Translations under genes and position numbers: made by a program
Shown: positions 43,460 to 52,312 of the stretch, in pieces
Layout of the letters: each line of letters begins with the position of its first letter
Position numbering within the stretch: position 1 is the stretch's first letter
DNA from: Phaeacidiphilus oryzae TH49
GTDB lineage: Bacteria; Actinomycetota; Actinomycetes; Streptomycetales; Streptomycetaceae
NCBI RefSeq assembly: GCF_000744815.1
Contig: NZ_JQMQ01000005.1
Coordinates: 4,472,055 to 4,536,054, forward strand
Direction of reading: 5' to 3'
DNA: 64,000 bases
The notes under the pieces: generated by a model
Databases searched by the model: none
Seen by the model: only the letters and a program-made list of their open reading frames with translations
Told to the model about the DNA's origin: nothing

Positions 43460-43703
43460 AGTCGTTCCTTTTTCCTCTGCGGGTGCGGCGGCCGTTCGGT
43501 CGCGCGCATCCGTGGAGACCACCGGCGCACCATGGCCCCGGTCCTCGTCGACAGGGGGGTGCCCCGGGGTTGTTCTCACGGGGTCAGGTCACTGTACGTC
43601 GCACCATGGGCCGAAATGGAGGGTTATCCAGGTCACATCGGGCGTTCGTGACAAAAGGGTGAAAGCGTCGACCACTTTCGAATCAGCCTTCGCCCGGCAG
43701 AAT

Positions 43704-43734
43704 ATCCTGGGAAACGTAGATCAAAAACCAGGAT
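43704..43734 (-). promoter_or_regulatory. Inverted repeat upstream of POT transporter 1
   Basis: ATCCTGG and CCAGGAT form a perfect 7-bp inverted repeat with a 17-bp spacer, about 245 bp before the transporter start. Confidence 0.35.
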
Positions 43735-43864
43735 CTCCACGCGGTTCCTTGCCCTGGCCAACAATCCTCCGCTGCCCGCCCGCTCCGCTCGCCATGCCCT
43801 CTGTGGTCGGGATCACAGCGTCCCGACGGAACCTCCACCGCCCCGTGACGGCCCGGAGGCCGGT

Positions 43865-43950
43865 CAGGGGCGCGGGCAATCGCGCGGGCAATCGCGCGGG
43901 CGACCGCCCGCGGCCGGCGCCGGGCCGGAACCCGCCGGCCCGCGCCCCTG
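43865..43950. repeat. Degenerate hairpin repeat element D
   Basis: CAGGGGCGCGGG (43865-43876) pairs perfectly with CCCGCGCCCCTG (43939-43950). Inside, CAATCGCGCGGG occurs twice in tandem. It resembles elements A-C in arm sequence and in position at a gene 3' end. Confidence 0.55.
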
Positions 43951-44002
43951 TCGACGTCCCCTCAGCGCGCGACCGCGGGCCGGGAAGGGCCCCGGGGAGA
44001 CC

Positions 44003-45508
44003 TCACCGGACGTTGCCCAGCAGCGGCGCGATCCGCCTCCGCGCCCCCAGGAACGCCACGCCCGCCACCAGCGCGGCCACCGCCTCCACCAGCACCACCG
44101 GCCTGCTGTTCAGGTTCGCGCCGAAGGTCGTGGCCAGGGACGTCACGCAGTCGCCCGCGGTGACCGCCAGGAACCAGACGCCCATCATCTGCGAGGCGTA
44201 CTTCTCCGGCGCCAGCTTGGTCGTCACCGAGAGGCCCACCGGGGAGAGGCACAGCTCGCCGATCGTCTGGATCAGGAAGATCGCCGCCAGCCACAGCGGG
44301 CTGGCCTTCTCGCCCTCCGAGAGCACCGCCAGCGCGCAGTAGAAGACCACGAAGGAGACGCCGACCAGCAGCAGGCCCATCGCGAACTTCACGGTGGTGG
44401 TCGGCTCCTTGCCGCGTCGCGCCAGCGCCTGCCACATCGAGGCGAAGACCGGGGCCAGGATGATGATGTAGAGCGGGTTGACCGACTGGAACCAGCTGGA
44501 CGGGAAGTGCCAGCCCGCGATCGAGGTGTTGGTCCGGTCGTTGGCGAACAGGTTCAGCGTCGAGCCGCCCTGGTCGTAGATCATCCAGAAGACCGCGGCG
44601 GCCACGAAGAACCAGATGTAGCCGGTCATCTTCTTCCGCTCGTCGCCGCTCAGCTCCCGGTCGGCGCGGATCCGGTAGAGCGTCCAGGCCGGGAAGACCA
44701 GGCCGATGACGGTCAGCGGCACGGTGGCCCAGTTCAGCGTCCAGGCGCCGGTGAGCACCACGATCAGGTAGAAGACCACCACCACGGCGACGCCGATGCC
44801 GATCTTCCGCAGGATGGCGCGCTTCTCCTCCGCGCTCAGCGGCGACGGCACCAGGCTGCTCTCCGGACTGAGATGCCGCCCGCCCCACAGGTACCAGCCG
44901 AGGCCGAGCAGCATCCCGAACCCGGCGAGCCCGAACCCCGCGTGGAAGTTGACGTTCTGCCCGAGCGTGCCGATGGCGTACGGGGCGGCGAAGGCACCGA
45001 TGTTGATGCCCATGTAGAAGATGGTGAAGCCGCCGTCCCGGCGGGGGTCCCGCGGGTCGTGGTAGAGCTGCCCGACCATGGTCGAGATGTTGGCCTTCAG
45101 CAGGCCCGAGCCGACCGCGATGAAGACCAGCCCGACGAAGAAGGTCGCGGTGACCGGAACGGCCAGCAGGAAGTGCCCGATCATGATGATCGCGGCGGCG
45201 ACCCCCACCGTCCGGCGGGCGCCCCACAGCCGGTCCGCGATCCAGCCGCCGGGCAGCGCCAGCAGGTACACCAGCGAGTTGTAGACGGCGTAGATCCCGG
45301 TCGCGGTGATCGCCGAATAGCCGAGCCCGCCGTCCGCGGTCGGGGTGGCGAGATAGAGGACCAGCAGGGCGCGCATCCCGTAGAAGCTGAAGCGCTCCCA
45401 CATCTCCGTGCCGAACAGGGTGGCGAGGCCGCGCGGGTGTCCGAAGAACCCCCTGTTCTCCTCGGGGGGCACTCCGGCCTCCAGGTTCGCCGGCTGATCC
45501 TGCGTCAT
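44003..45508 (-). CDS. POT/PTR-family proton-dependent oligopeptide transporter 2
   Basis: This 501-aa paralogue of the previous transporter has the same 'RGLATLFGTEMWERFSFYGMRALLVLYL' start and 'GGWIADRLWGARRTVGV', about 14 helices. GGAGG lies 7 nt before the ATG. The two are tandem on the minus strand with separate promoters, suggesting an old duplication and different peptide ranges or regulation. The divergent two-component system (45629) may sense peptides or the cell wall. Confidence 0.95.
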   Translation of the reverse strand: MTQDQPANLEAGVPPEENRGFFGHPRGLATLFGTEMWERFSFYGMRALLVLYLATPTADGGLGYSAITATGIYAVYNSLVYLLALPGGWIADRLWGARRTVGVAAAIIMIGHFLLAVPVTATFFVGLVFIAVGSGLLKANISTMVGQLYHDPRDPRRDGGFTIFYMGINIGAFAAPYAIGTLGQNVNFHAGFGLAGFGMLLGLGWYLWGGRHLSPESSLVPSPLSAEEKRAILRKIGIGVAVVVVFYLIVVLTGAWTLNWATVPLTVIGLVFPAWTLYRIRADRELSGDERKKMTGYIWFFVAAAVFWMIYDQGGSTLNLFANDRTNTSIAGWHFPSSWFQSVNPLYIIILAPVFASMWQALARRGKEPTTTVKFAMGLLLVGVSFVVFYCALAVLSEGEKASPLWLAAIFLIQTIGELCLSPVGLSVTTKLAPEKYASQMMGVWFLAVTAGDCVTSLATTFGANLNSRPVVLVEAVAALVAGVAFLGARRRIAPLLGNVR

Positions 45509-45616
45509 CCCCGCGCCTCCGCACAGTCGTCCGTAGCTGCTGACGCTAAGTGATCACACCGTCACGAGCTCGCCGACGTACGCCGTTCGGCGCCCCGCGC
45601 GTCGGGGTTCGCGCAC

Positions 45617-45622
45617 TACGAT
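45617..45622 (+). promoter_or_regulatory. Putative -10 hexamer of a leaderless response-regulator promoter
   Basis: TACGAT lies 6 nt before the ATG at 45629. Confidence 0.45.
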
Positions 45623-45628
45623 CGGCAC

Positions 45629-46303
45629 ATGACCCGAGTTCTGCTCGCCGAGGACGACATCGCCATCTCGGAGCCCCTGGCCCGCGCGCTGCGCAGGGAG
45701 GGCTACGACGTGGTGGTGCGCGAGGACGGCAACGCCGCGCTGGACACCGCCCTCGAGGGCGGGAACGTCGACCTGATCGTCCTCGACCTCGGGCTTCCCG
45801 GCATGGACGGACTCGAGGTCTGCCGCCGGCTGCGGGCGGACGGCCACGGCTTCCCGGTGCTGGTGCTGACCGCCCGGGCGGACGAGGTGGACACCGTCGT
45901 CGGGCTGGACGCGGGCGCCGACGACTACGTCACCAAGCCCTTTCGGCTGGCCGAACTCCTGGCCCGGGTCCGGGCGCTGCTCCGCCGCGGCACGGTGGAC
46001 CTGACCACCGGCGCCCACGGGGTGAAGATCGACGTGGAGTCCCACCGGGCCTGGCTCGGCGAGGAGGAACTCCAGCTCTCCGCGAAGGAGTTCGAGCTGC
46101 TGCGGGTGCTGGTGCGGGACGCCGGGCGGGTGGTCACCCGGGAGCAGATCATGCGCCAGGTCTGGGACACCACCTGGTGGACCTCGACCAAGACGCTGGA
46201 CATGCACATCTCCTGGCTCCGCAAGAAGCTCGGCGACGACGCCGCCAGCCCGCGGTACATCACCACCGTGCGCGGTGTCGGCTTCCGCTTCGAGAAGGGC
46301 TGA
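45629..46303 (+). CDS. OmpR/PhoB-type response regulator
   Basis: The 224-aa regulator has a receiver domain (D9/D10, phospho-acceptor D53 in 'LIVLDLGLPGMDGLE', K in 'YVTKPF') and a C-terminal winged helix ('LSAKEFELLRVLVRDAGRVVTREQIMRQVWD', 'SWLRKKLGDDAASPRYITTVRGVGFRF'). It is divergent from the POT transporter. Its partner kinase follows after about 115 bp of repetitive DNA. Confidence 0.95.
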   Translation: MTRVLLAEDDIAISEPLARALRREGYDVVVREDGNAALDTALEGGNVDLIVLDLGLPGMDGLEVCRRLRADGHGFPVLVLTARADEVDTVVGLDAGADDYVTKPFRLAELLARVRALLRRGTVDLTTGAHGVKIDVESHRAWLGEEELQLSAKEFELLRVLVRDAGRVVTREQIMRQVWDTTWWTSTKTLDMHISWLRKKLGDDAASPRYITTVRGVGFRFEKG

Positions 46304-46314
46304 GGCCCCCGGGG

Positions 46315-46422
46315 ATGGCGATCGGGGCGGCGATCGGAGCAGCGACCGAAAAGGCGACCGCGGCGATGACCGGGACGGCGACCGCGGCGGCGACCGCGGC
46401 GGCGATCGGGGCACGGCCGTGA
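46315..46422 (+). CDS. Possible 35-aa Ala/Thr-rich leader peptide
   Basis: An ATG at 46315, with GGGG immediately upstream, opens a 35-codon frame encoding an Ala/Thr/Gly-rich peptide (MAIGAAIGAATEKATAAMTG...). It ends in a GTGA overlap with the kinase start at 46419. Coupled translation is possible, but low-complexity DNA gives such frames by chance. Speculative. Confidence 0.22.
   Translation: MAIGAAIGAATEKATAAMTGTATAAATAAAIGARP
46318..46418 (+). repeat. GGCGAC-type tandem repeat between regulator and kinase
   Basis: Imperfect 9-12 bp units around GGCGACCGC/GGCGATCGG repeat about ten times. In one frame they would read (G/D)DR repeats and in another Ala-rich repeats. Copy number sets the spacing and frame between two coupled genes. 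Confidence 0.7.
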
Positions 46423-47663
46423 AGCGGCGGATGATCAACTCCACCCTGGCGGTCGTCCTGGTGGTGGTCGCGGTCTTCTGCGTCCCGCTCGGCGTGGTGG
46501 AGACCCGGAGCATCGAGAACGCGGCCCGCGAGCAGGTCTCCGCCGAGGCCCTCCACCTGGTCGGCGTGGTGGAGAACCGGGTGGCGGCCGGCGAGCCGAT
46601 CGAACCGGAGGCCCTGAAGGGGCTCCAGGACGAGACCGCCGCCCGCTACGCCGTGGTCAGCGTGCCCGGCCAGGCCCCGATCGCGATGGGCGACAAGCCC
46701 GGCGGCGACGTCCTCAGCGTCACCGAGACCGGCGCCCACGGCGAGACGGTCACCGTCGAGCAGCCGCGCACCAACCTCAACCGGGACATCAGGGACACCC
46801 TGCTGCTCCTCGCCGGGGTCGCCCTCCTCGCCATCGCGGCCGCGGTGGCCCTCGGGGTGTGGCAGGCCCGGCGGCTCGCCCGCCCGCTCACCGACCTCGC
46901 CGAGACCGCCGAGCGGCTCGGCTCGGGCGACCCCCGCCCGCGCGACCGGCGTTACGGCGTACCGGAGTTGGACCGGATCGCCGAGGTGCTGGACGGCAGC
47001 GCGGAGCGGATCGCCCGGATGCTGACCGCCGAGCGCCGGCTCGCCGCCGACGCCTCCCACCAGCTGCGCACGCCGCTGACCGCGCTCTCCATGCGGCTTG
47101 AGGAGATCATCGAGACCGACGACCACGACACCGTCAAGGAGGAGGCGACGATCGCCCTCGGGCAGGTGGAGCGCCTCACCGACGTCGTCCAGCGGCTGCT
47201 GACCAGCAGCCGGGAGCCGCGCAACGCCTCGGCGGTGACCTTCGAGGTGGACGAGGTGATCAAGCAGCAGACCGAGGAGTGGCGTCCGGCGCTGCAGCGC
47301 TCCGGCCGCCCGCTGCACATCGAGGGCCCGCCCGGGCAGACCGCCGTCGGCACGCCCGGCGCGGTGGCCCAGGTGCTGGCCGCGCTGATCGAGAACACCC
47401 TGATGCACGGGGACGGGGCGGTCACCATCCGCACCCGGGTGCGGGACACCTCGGTGGTCCTGGAGGTCCAGGACGAGGGCGAGGGCGTCGATCCCGAGCT
47501 CGGCGCTCGGGTCTTCGAGCGGACGGTCTCCGGTCACAACTCCACCGGCATCGGCCTGGCGGTGGCCCGGGACCTCGCCGAGGCCGACGGCGGCCGCCTG
47601 GAGCTGGTCTCCCAGCGCCCGGCCGTCTTCTCCCTCTTCCTCCGCCGAGGCGACGACTGCTAG
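46419..47663 (+). CDS. EnvZ-type sensor histidine kinase
   Basis: The 414-aa kinase has two membrane helices (about 8-28 and 130-150) bracketing an extracellular sensor (about 30-128), a HAMP domain (about 150-200), HisKA with 'DASHQLRTPLTALS' (phospho-acceptor H214), and HATPase ('LIENTLMHGDGAV', 'VQDEGEGVDPELG', 'STGIGLAVARDLAEADGG'). The start is uncertain: GTG at 46419 or ATG at 46431. An earlier GTG at 46275 would add a Gly/Asp/Arg-rich extension inside the repeat. It pairs with the OmpR-type regulator. Confidence 0.9.
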   Translation: MKRRMINSTLAVVLVVVAVFCVPLGVVETRSIENAAREQVSAEALHLVGVVENRVAAGEPIEPEALKGLQDETAARYAVVSVPGQAPIAMGDKPGGDVLSVTETGAHGETVTVEQPRTNLNRDIRDTLLLLAGVALLAIAAAVALGVWQARRLARPLTDLAETAERLGSGDPRPRDRRYGVPELDRIAEVLDGSAERIARMLTAERRLAADASHQLRTPLTALSMRLEEIIETDDHDTVKEEATIALGQVERLTDVVQRLLTSSREPRNASAVTFEVDEVIKQQTEEWRPALQRSGRPLHIEGPPGQTAVGTPGAVAQVLAALIENTLMHGDGAVTIRTRVRDTSVVLEVQDEGEGVDPELGARVFERTVSGHNSTGIGLAVARDLAEADGGRLELVSQRPAVFSLFLRRGDDC

Positions 47664-47704
47664 GGGCCGGCGGCCAGGGCCTGCCGGGGGGGTGAAGACC
47701 GGTC

Positions 47705-48277
47705 CTAGCGGCGCTTGGCCGGGGCGCGGCGGGGCTGCTGCTTCGGCCGCGGCGGCTGCTGGGCCTCGGCGGACGCGAGGATCGCCTCCGCCTCGTCGGT
47801 CACCTGCGTGGTCGGGAGCGCACGAAACACCCAGGTGCGGTAGGACCAGAACCGGAAGATCGTGCCCAGGCCCAGGCCGACCACGTTCTTGGCGATGATC
47901 TGCTCAAGGCTGGTGTTCAGCCCCAGCCCGTAGACCGAGACGTACAGCACACCGTTCTCGATGACCAGGCCGATCAGGCTGAACACCAGGAAGAGGGTGA
48001 TCTCCCGGGAGCGGGACTTCTTGTCCGAGTGCCGGTAGACCCAGTACCGGTAGCCGACGTAGTTGAAGACGATGGCGATCGCCGTGGCCAGCACGCCCGC
48101 CCGGACCGGCTGCATCGCCCGCTGGAGGATCGTGAAGGCGATCAGGTTCACCAGCACGCCCAGCAGGCCCACCACGCCGAACTTGGCGACCTCCCGGTAG
48201 ACCCGCGCCAGCGGCCCGAGCAGCCGGGAGACGGCGCCGTCGGAGGCGCGCGGGCCGGTGTGCTTCCCACGGGACAT
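47705..48277 (-). CDS. GtrA-family membrane protein
   Basis: The 190-aa protein has four membrane helices of the GtrA/DPMS type ('KFGVVGLLGVLVNLIAFTILQ', 'IAIVFNYVGYRYWVYR', 'FLVFSLIGLVIENGVLYV', 'NVVGLGLGTIFRFWSYRTWVF') and a Pro/Gln/Arg-rich C-terminal tail. GtrA proteins flip polyprenyl-phosphate-linked sugars. It could serve the GT2/GT-C system at 23-32 kb. The ATG at 48277 has GGGAGA 8 nt upstream; an ATG at 48295 is an alternative. It is divergent from purK. Confidence 0.9.
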   Translation of the reverse strand: MSRGKHTGPRASDGAVSRLLGPLARVYREVAKFGVVGLLGVLVNLIAFTILQRAMQPVRAGVLATAIAIVFNYVGYRYWVYRHSDKKSRSREITLFLVFSLIGLVIENGVLYVSVYGLGLNTSLEQIIAKNVVGLGLGTIFRFWSYRTWVFRALPTTQVTDEAEAILASAEAQQPPRPKQQPRRAPAKRR

Positions 48278-48495
48278 GGGTCGGGTCTCCCTCATAGGTC
48301 GAAACTCCGCGAAGGCCTGAGCTGTGGAAGGCCGCGGGCCGCGGGCGAGGTCCACGATACTTGCGCTCTTCCCCCACCACATCCGTTCCCCCGCGCCGGA
48401 TCCGGCCGGAGCGGCGGGGTCTGCCCGGCCTCCTACCGAACCTCTGCCGACGTCTTACCTCCGGCCTGCGTCGATGAGCGGTCGCTGGGGCTGGA

Positions 48496-48501
48496 TATCC
48501 T
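48496..48501 (+). promoter_or_regulatory. Putative -10 hexamer of a leaderless purK promoter
   Basis: TATCCT lies 7 nt before the GTG at 48509, favouring this GTG among the overlapping GTGs at 48503-48509. Confidence 0.5.
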
Positions 48502-48508
48502 GGTGTGT

Positions 48509-49657
48509 GTGAGTTTTCCTCTGGTCGGCATGGTCGGTGGCGGGCAGTTGGCCCGCATGGCACACGAGGCGGGTATTCCGCTGGGCATCCGGTTCCGGTT
48601 GCTCGCGGACACCCCGCAGGATTCTGCAGCGCAGGTGGTGAACGACGTAGTACTGGGCGACTACCGCGAGATGGACGCCTTGCGGGGATTCGCCGCCGAA
48701 TGCGAAGTGGTCACCTTCGACCACGAACATGTGCCGACCGAGCATCTACACGCGTTGCAGGCCGAGGGGATCGCCGTCCGGCCGGGCCCCGACGCCCTGG
48801 TGCACGCCCAGGACAAGGGCGTGATGCGGGAGAAGCTGGCCGCGATCGGCGTGCCCTGCCCGCGCAACCGGATCGTCCAGGACCCCACCGACGTGGCCCG
48901 CTTCGCCGAGAGCGAGCCGGGGGCCACCGGCTGGCCGGTGGTGCTCAAGACCACCCGCGGCGGCTACGACGGCAAGGGCGTCTGGGTCGTCGGCTCGGTC
49001 GACGAGGCCGCCGAGCCGTTCCGGGCCGGCGTTCCGGTGCTCGCCGAGGAGAAGGTGGACTTCGTCCGCGAACTGGCCGCCAATGTGGTCCGCTCCCCGC
49101 ACGGCCAGGCCGTGGCGTACCCGGTGGTCGAGTCGGTGCAGAAGAACGGCGTCTGCCACGAGGTCACCGCCCCCGCCCCCGGGTTGAGCGAGGAGCTCTC
49201 CTCGGAGGCCCAGGGCATCGCGCTGAAGGTCGCCGGCGAGCTGGACGTCACCGGCCACCTCGCGGTGGAGCTGTTCGAGACCCGGGACGGCCGGATCCTC
49301 GTCAACGAGCTGGCCATGCGCCCGCACAACTCCGGGCACTGGACCATCGACGGCGCCGTCACCTCGCAGTTCGAGAACCACCTGCGGGCCGTCCTCGACC
49401 TGCCGCTCGGCGACCCGCGCCCGCGCGCCGAGTGGACCGTGATGGTCAACGTCCTCGGCGGCGACTACCCCGACATGTACGGCGCCTACCTCCACTGCAT
49501 GGCGCGCGACCCCGGGCTCCGCATCCACATGTACGGGAAGGGCGTGAAGCCGGGCCGTAAGGTGGGCCACGTCACCGTCTGCGGGGACGACCTGGAGGAC
49601 GTACGGGAGCGCGCCCGGCACGCGGCGGCGTACCTGCGCGGCGACATCACCGAGTGA
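48509..49657 (+). CDS. purK: 5-(carboxyamino)imidazole ribonucleotide synthase
   Basis: The 382-aa ATP-grasp enzyme carboxylates AIR to N5-CAIR in purine synthesis. '[24 protein letters not shown]' is the N-terminal PurK signature; '[14 protein letters not shown]' and '[18 protein letters not shown]' are ATP-grasp and substrate motifs. The in-frame GTG at 48503 is an alternative start. The next gene, purE, follows after 34 bp and completes the two-enzyme pathway. Confidence 0.97.
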   Translation: MSFPLVGMVGGGQLARMAHEAGIPLGIRFRLLADTPQDSAAQVVNDVVLGDYREMDALRGFAAECEVVTFDHEHVPTEHLHALQAEGIAVRPGPDALVHAQDKGVMREKLAAIGVPCPRNRIVQDPTDVARFAESEPGATGWPVVLKTTRGGYDGKGVWVVGSVDEAAEPFRAGVPVLAEEKVDFVRELAANVVRSPHGQAVAYPVVESVQKNGVCHEVTAPAPGLSEELSSEAQGIALKVAGELDVTGHLAVELFETRDGRILVNELAMRPHNSGHWTIDGAVTSQFENHLRAVLDLPLGDPRPRAEWTVMVNVLGGDYPDMYGAYLHCMARDPGLRIHMYGKGVKPGRKVGHVTVCGDDLEDVRERARHAAAYLRGDITE

Positions 49658-49691
49658 CCCGCCTACATCGAGCTATAGGGGCAGAACAGAG

Positions 49692-50219
49692 ATGAGCGAG
49701 CAGCCGTTGGTCGGGATCGTCATGGGTTCCGACTCCGACTGGCCGGTGATGGAGGCCGCCGCCGAGGCGCTCGACGAGTTCGAGGTGCCGTACGAGGTGG
49801 ACGTGGTCTCCGCGCACCGGATGCCCCGCGAGATGATCGCCTACGGCGAGGCGGCTGCCGGGCGCGGGCTGAAGGCGATCATCGCCGGCGCGGGCGGGGC
49901 GGCCCATCTGCCCGGCATGCTCGCCTCGGTGACCACCCTGCCGGTCATCGGCGTCCCGGTGCCGCTGCGCTACCTGGACGGGATGGACTCGCTGCTCAGC
50001 ATCGTGCAGATGCCGGCCGGCGTGCCGGTCGCCACCGTCTCGGTCGGCGGGGCGCGCAACGCCGGGCTGCTGGCGGTGCGTCAACTCGCCGCCTACGACG
50101 AGTCGTTGGCCGAGCGGATGCGGGAGTTCCAGGCGGAGCTGAACGAGCAGGCCACCGAGAAGGGCAAGAAGCTGCGGGCGAAGGCCGCCGGCTCCGGCGG
50201 CTTCGGCTTCTCCTCCTGA
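49692..50219 (+). CDS. purE: 5-(carboxyamino)imidazole ribonucleotide mutase
   Basis: The 175-aa class I PurE converts N5-CAIR to CAIR. '[19 protein letters not shown]', '[11 protein letters not shown]' (catalytic His) and '[12 protein letters not shown]' are diagnostic. It is co-transcribed with purK. The last 20 bp including the stop (50201-50220) are tandemly duplicated in the intergenic gap (50221-50240). Confidence 0.97.
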   Translation: MSEQPLVGIVMGSDSDWPVMEAAAEALDEFEVPYEVDVVSAHRMPREMIAYGEAAAGRGLKAIIAGAGGAAHLPGMLASVTTLPVIGVPVPLRYLDGMDSLLSIVQMPAGVPVATVSVGGARNAGLLAVRQLAAYDESLAERMREFQAELNEQATEKGKKLRAKAAGSGGFGFSS

Positions 50220-50240
50220 GCTTCGGCCTCTCCTCCTGAA
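50201..50240 (+). repeat. 20-bp tandem duplication at the purE stop
   Basis: The 20 bp ending in the purE TGA are repeated immediately downstream with two mismatches; the second copy begins in the sense frame and also ends in TGA. Confidence 0.8.
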
Positions 50241-50259
50241 AGGAACGGGATCCCCTCCG

Positions 50260-51453
50260 ATGAGCTCCCCCGAACTGCTGGACCGCGCCCGCGCGCTGCT
50301 CGCCGAGCACCCCGTCGTCGACGGCCACAACGACCTGCCGTGGGCGCTGCGCGAGCAGGTCCGCTACGACCTGGACGCCCGGGACATCGCCCAGGACCAG
50401 GCCGAGCACCTTCACACCGACCTGGCCCGGCTGCGGGCCGGCGGGGTCGGCGCCCAGTTCTGGTCGGTGTACGTGCCGAGCCGGCTGCAGGGCGACTCGG
50501 CGGTCGCCGCGACCCTGGAGCAGATCGACTGCGTACGGGCGCTCGCCGCGCGCTACCCGGACACCCTGCGACTCGCGTTCACCGCGGACGACATGGAGGC
50601 CGCCCGGTCGGCCGGCCGGATCGCCTCGCTGATGGGCGCCGAGGGCGGGCACTCCATCGACTGCTCGCTGGCCACCCTGCGGGCGCTGCACCGGCTGGGC
50701 GTGCGGTACATGACCCTCACCCACAACGACAACGTGCCGTGGGCGGACTCGGCGACGGACGAGCCGGCCGCGGACGGCCTCACCCGCTTCGGCGAGGAGG
50801 TCGTACGGGAGATGAACCGGGTCGGCATGCTGGTCGACCTCTCCCATGTCGCGCCGGCGACCATGCGGGACGCGATCCGGGTCTCCCGGGCGCCGGTCAT
50901 CTTCTCCCACTCCTCCGCGCGGGCGGTCTGCGACCACGTCCGCAACGTCCCGGACGACGTCCTGGCCTCCCTGGCCGGGAACGGCGGGGTGGCGATGGCC
51001 ACCTTCGTGCCGAAGTTCGTCCTCCCGGAGGCGGTGGAGTGGACGGTGGCCGCGGACACCAACATGCGGGCGCACGGCCTCGACCCGCTGGACCTCACCG
51101 CCGAGGGCAAGGCCGTGCAGGCGGCCTTCGAGGCGGCCAACCCGCGCCCGGTGGCGACCGAGAAGACCGTCGCCGACCACCTCGACCACATGCGCGAGGT
51201 CGCGGGCATCGACCACGTCGGCATCGGCGGCGACTACGACGGCACGCCGTTCACGCCCAAGGGCCTGGACGACGTCGCCGGCTACCCCAACCTCATCGCC
51301 GAGCTCCTCGACCGCGGCTGGTCGGAGCCCGACCTCGCCAAGCTGACCTGGTCCAACGCGGTCCGCGTCCTCCGCGAGGCGGAGTCCGTAGCCACCAAGC
51401 TGTCGGCGACGGAGCCGCCGTCGATCGCCACGATCGACCAGCTGGACGGCTGA
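50260..51453 (+). CDS. M19-family (membrane-dipeptidase-type) peptidase
   Basis: The 397-aa zinc peptidase has the M19 start '[17 protein letters not shown]' (HxD metal ligands), '[40 protein letters not shown]' (Glu bridge and His) and '[10 protein letters not shown]'. Bacterial members hydrolyse dipeptides, including D-containing and L-D types. There is no signal peptide, so it is cytosolic, fitting uptake by the POT transporters nearby. It follows purE on the same strand after 40 bp. Confidence 0.92.
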   Translation: MSSPELLDRARALLAEHPVVDGHNDLPWALREQVRYDLDARDIAQDQAEHLHTDLARLRAGGVGAQFWSVYVPSRLQGDSAVAATLEQIDCVRALAARYPDTLRLAFTADDMEAARSAGRIASLMGAEGGHSIDCSLATLRALHRLGVRYMTLTHNDNVPWADSATDEPAADGLTRFGEEVVREMNRVGMLVDLSHVAPATMRDAIRVSRAPVIFSHSSARAVCDHVRNVPDDVLASLAGNGGVAMATFVPKFVLPEAVEWTVAADTNMRAHGLDPLDLTAEGKAVQAAFEAANPRPVATEKTVADHLDHMREVAGIDHVGIGGDYDGTPFTPKGLDDVAGYPNLIAELLDRGWSEPDLAKLTWSNAVRVLREAESVATKLSATEPPSIATIDQLDG

Positions 51454-51483
51454 GCGCCCGCGCCCCTCGACGGCCTGTCGGCC

Positions 51484-52191
51484 TCATCGGGGCGCCGGCC
51501 CGCGGAGGCGGGACGCCAGGCTCTCCAGCAGGAGTTCCAGCGCCAGCGCGTACCCGCTCTCCCGCATCTCCGCGACCAGATGACCGGCCGTGGCCGCGAT
51601 ATGCGGCCGCTCCGCCGCCGGCAGCGCCGCATACGTCTCGCTCCAGGCCCGCGCGTCCCGCACGCCCTCCGGCAGCCCCAGCATCGCCGTGTCCAGCGCC
51701 GCGAACGCCAGGGCCTGGTCCACGAACGCGTGGTAGTACCGCACCGCGTCCGCGTCCCCGAAGCCGGCCCCCCGCAGCACCCCCAGCAGCGTCTCCACCG
51801 CCGCGATCTCATGCGTCCGCGCGGTCACCCGGAACGCCAGCAGCTGCGCGACCCGCGGATGGTCGCGATAGGTGGTGTGGATCCGCCGCCCGATGTCCCG
51901 CAGGTCCGCCAGCCAGTCCCCGCTCGGCCGGTGCCCGGCCATGCAGCGCCCGATCAGCTCGTCGCCGATCGCCAGCAGCAGCTCGTCCGTGCTGCGGAAG
52001 TACCGGTACAGGGCGCTCGGATCCGCCCCCAGCGCGGCCCCGAGCCGACGCACCGTCAGCCCGCCCTCCCCGTGCTCCCGTACGAGCCGCAGCGCGGTGT
52101 CGATGATCAGCGCCTCGCTCAGCACCGTCCCCTGCTTGGTCGGCCTCCGCCGCATCCGCTGGTCGGTCGTCCGCCGCGTCGTCGTCGCCAT
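51484..52191 (-). CDS. TetR-family transcriptional regulator
   Basis: The 235-aa repressor has an N-terminal TetR helix-turn-helix (about 25-75; 'IIDTALRLVREHGEGGLTVRRLGAALGADPSALYRYFRSTDELLLAI') and an all-helical ligand-binding C-terminus (about 90-225). The ATG at 52191 has no clear ribosome-binding site. It is divergent from an amidohydrolase gene, with a good palindrome between them, so it probably represses that gene and itself. A long basic N-terminal arm (MATTTRRTTDQRMRRRPTKQ) may add DNA contact. Confidence 0.93.
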   Translation of the reverse strand: MATTTRRTTDQRMRRRPTKQGTVLSEALIIDTALRLVREHGEGGLTVRRLGAALGADPSALYRYFRSTDELLLAIGDELIGRCMAGHRPSGDWLADLRDIGRRIHTTYRDHPRVAQLLAFRVTARTHEIAAVETLLGVLRGAGFGDADAVRYYHAFVDQALAFAALDTAMLGLPEGVRDARAWSETYAALPAAERPHIAATAGHLVAEMRESGYALALELLLESLASRLRGPAPR

Positions 52192-52219
52192 CCCGCCATG
52201 CTCGGGGCGGCCCGGCCTT

Positions 52220-52238
52220 ACGTCAACGCTATTGACGT
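52220..52238. promoter_or_regulatory. TetR-type operator between divergent genes
   Basis: ACGTCAA and TTGACGT form a perfect 7-bp inverted repeat with a 5-bp spacer (19 bp). The right arm overlaps a TTGACG that could be the -35 box for the amidohydrolase gene. Confidence 0.65.
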
Positions 52239-52312
52239 TAAGGACCGCGCGCGCTTCGATCGCGTACGCCGGTTCGACCCCCCGTCCCCCAGAGGAGCAG
52301 GAGAGCCCCGTC

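Larger units (their letters stand above)
43460..44002. other. Intergenic region between the two POT genes
   Basis: This 543-bp region has no supported gene. It holds the promoter of the first transporter (A/T-richer, 43580-43740), one dyad at 43704-43734, and a degenerate hairpin element near the end of the second transporter. Confidence 0.6.

Noticed and set aside
41845-43651. Continuation of the 40223 frame to give a protein of about 1140 aa
   Set aside because: This part is antisense to a complete, clearly conserved POT transporter and has the Arg/His/Asp-rich composition of G/C-rich shadow frames. The natural repeats continue in another frame and stop at 41844.
46275-46418. N-terminal extension of the sensor kinase from GTG 46275
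   Set aside because: It would begin inside the response-regulator gene and consist only of Gly/Asp/Arg repeats; the membrane helix starts right after 46419.
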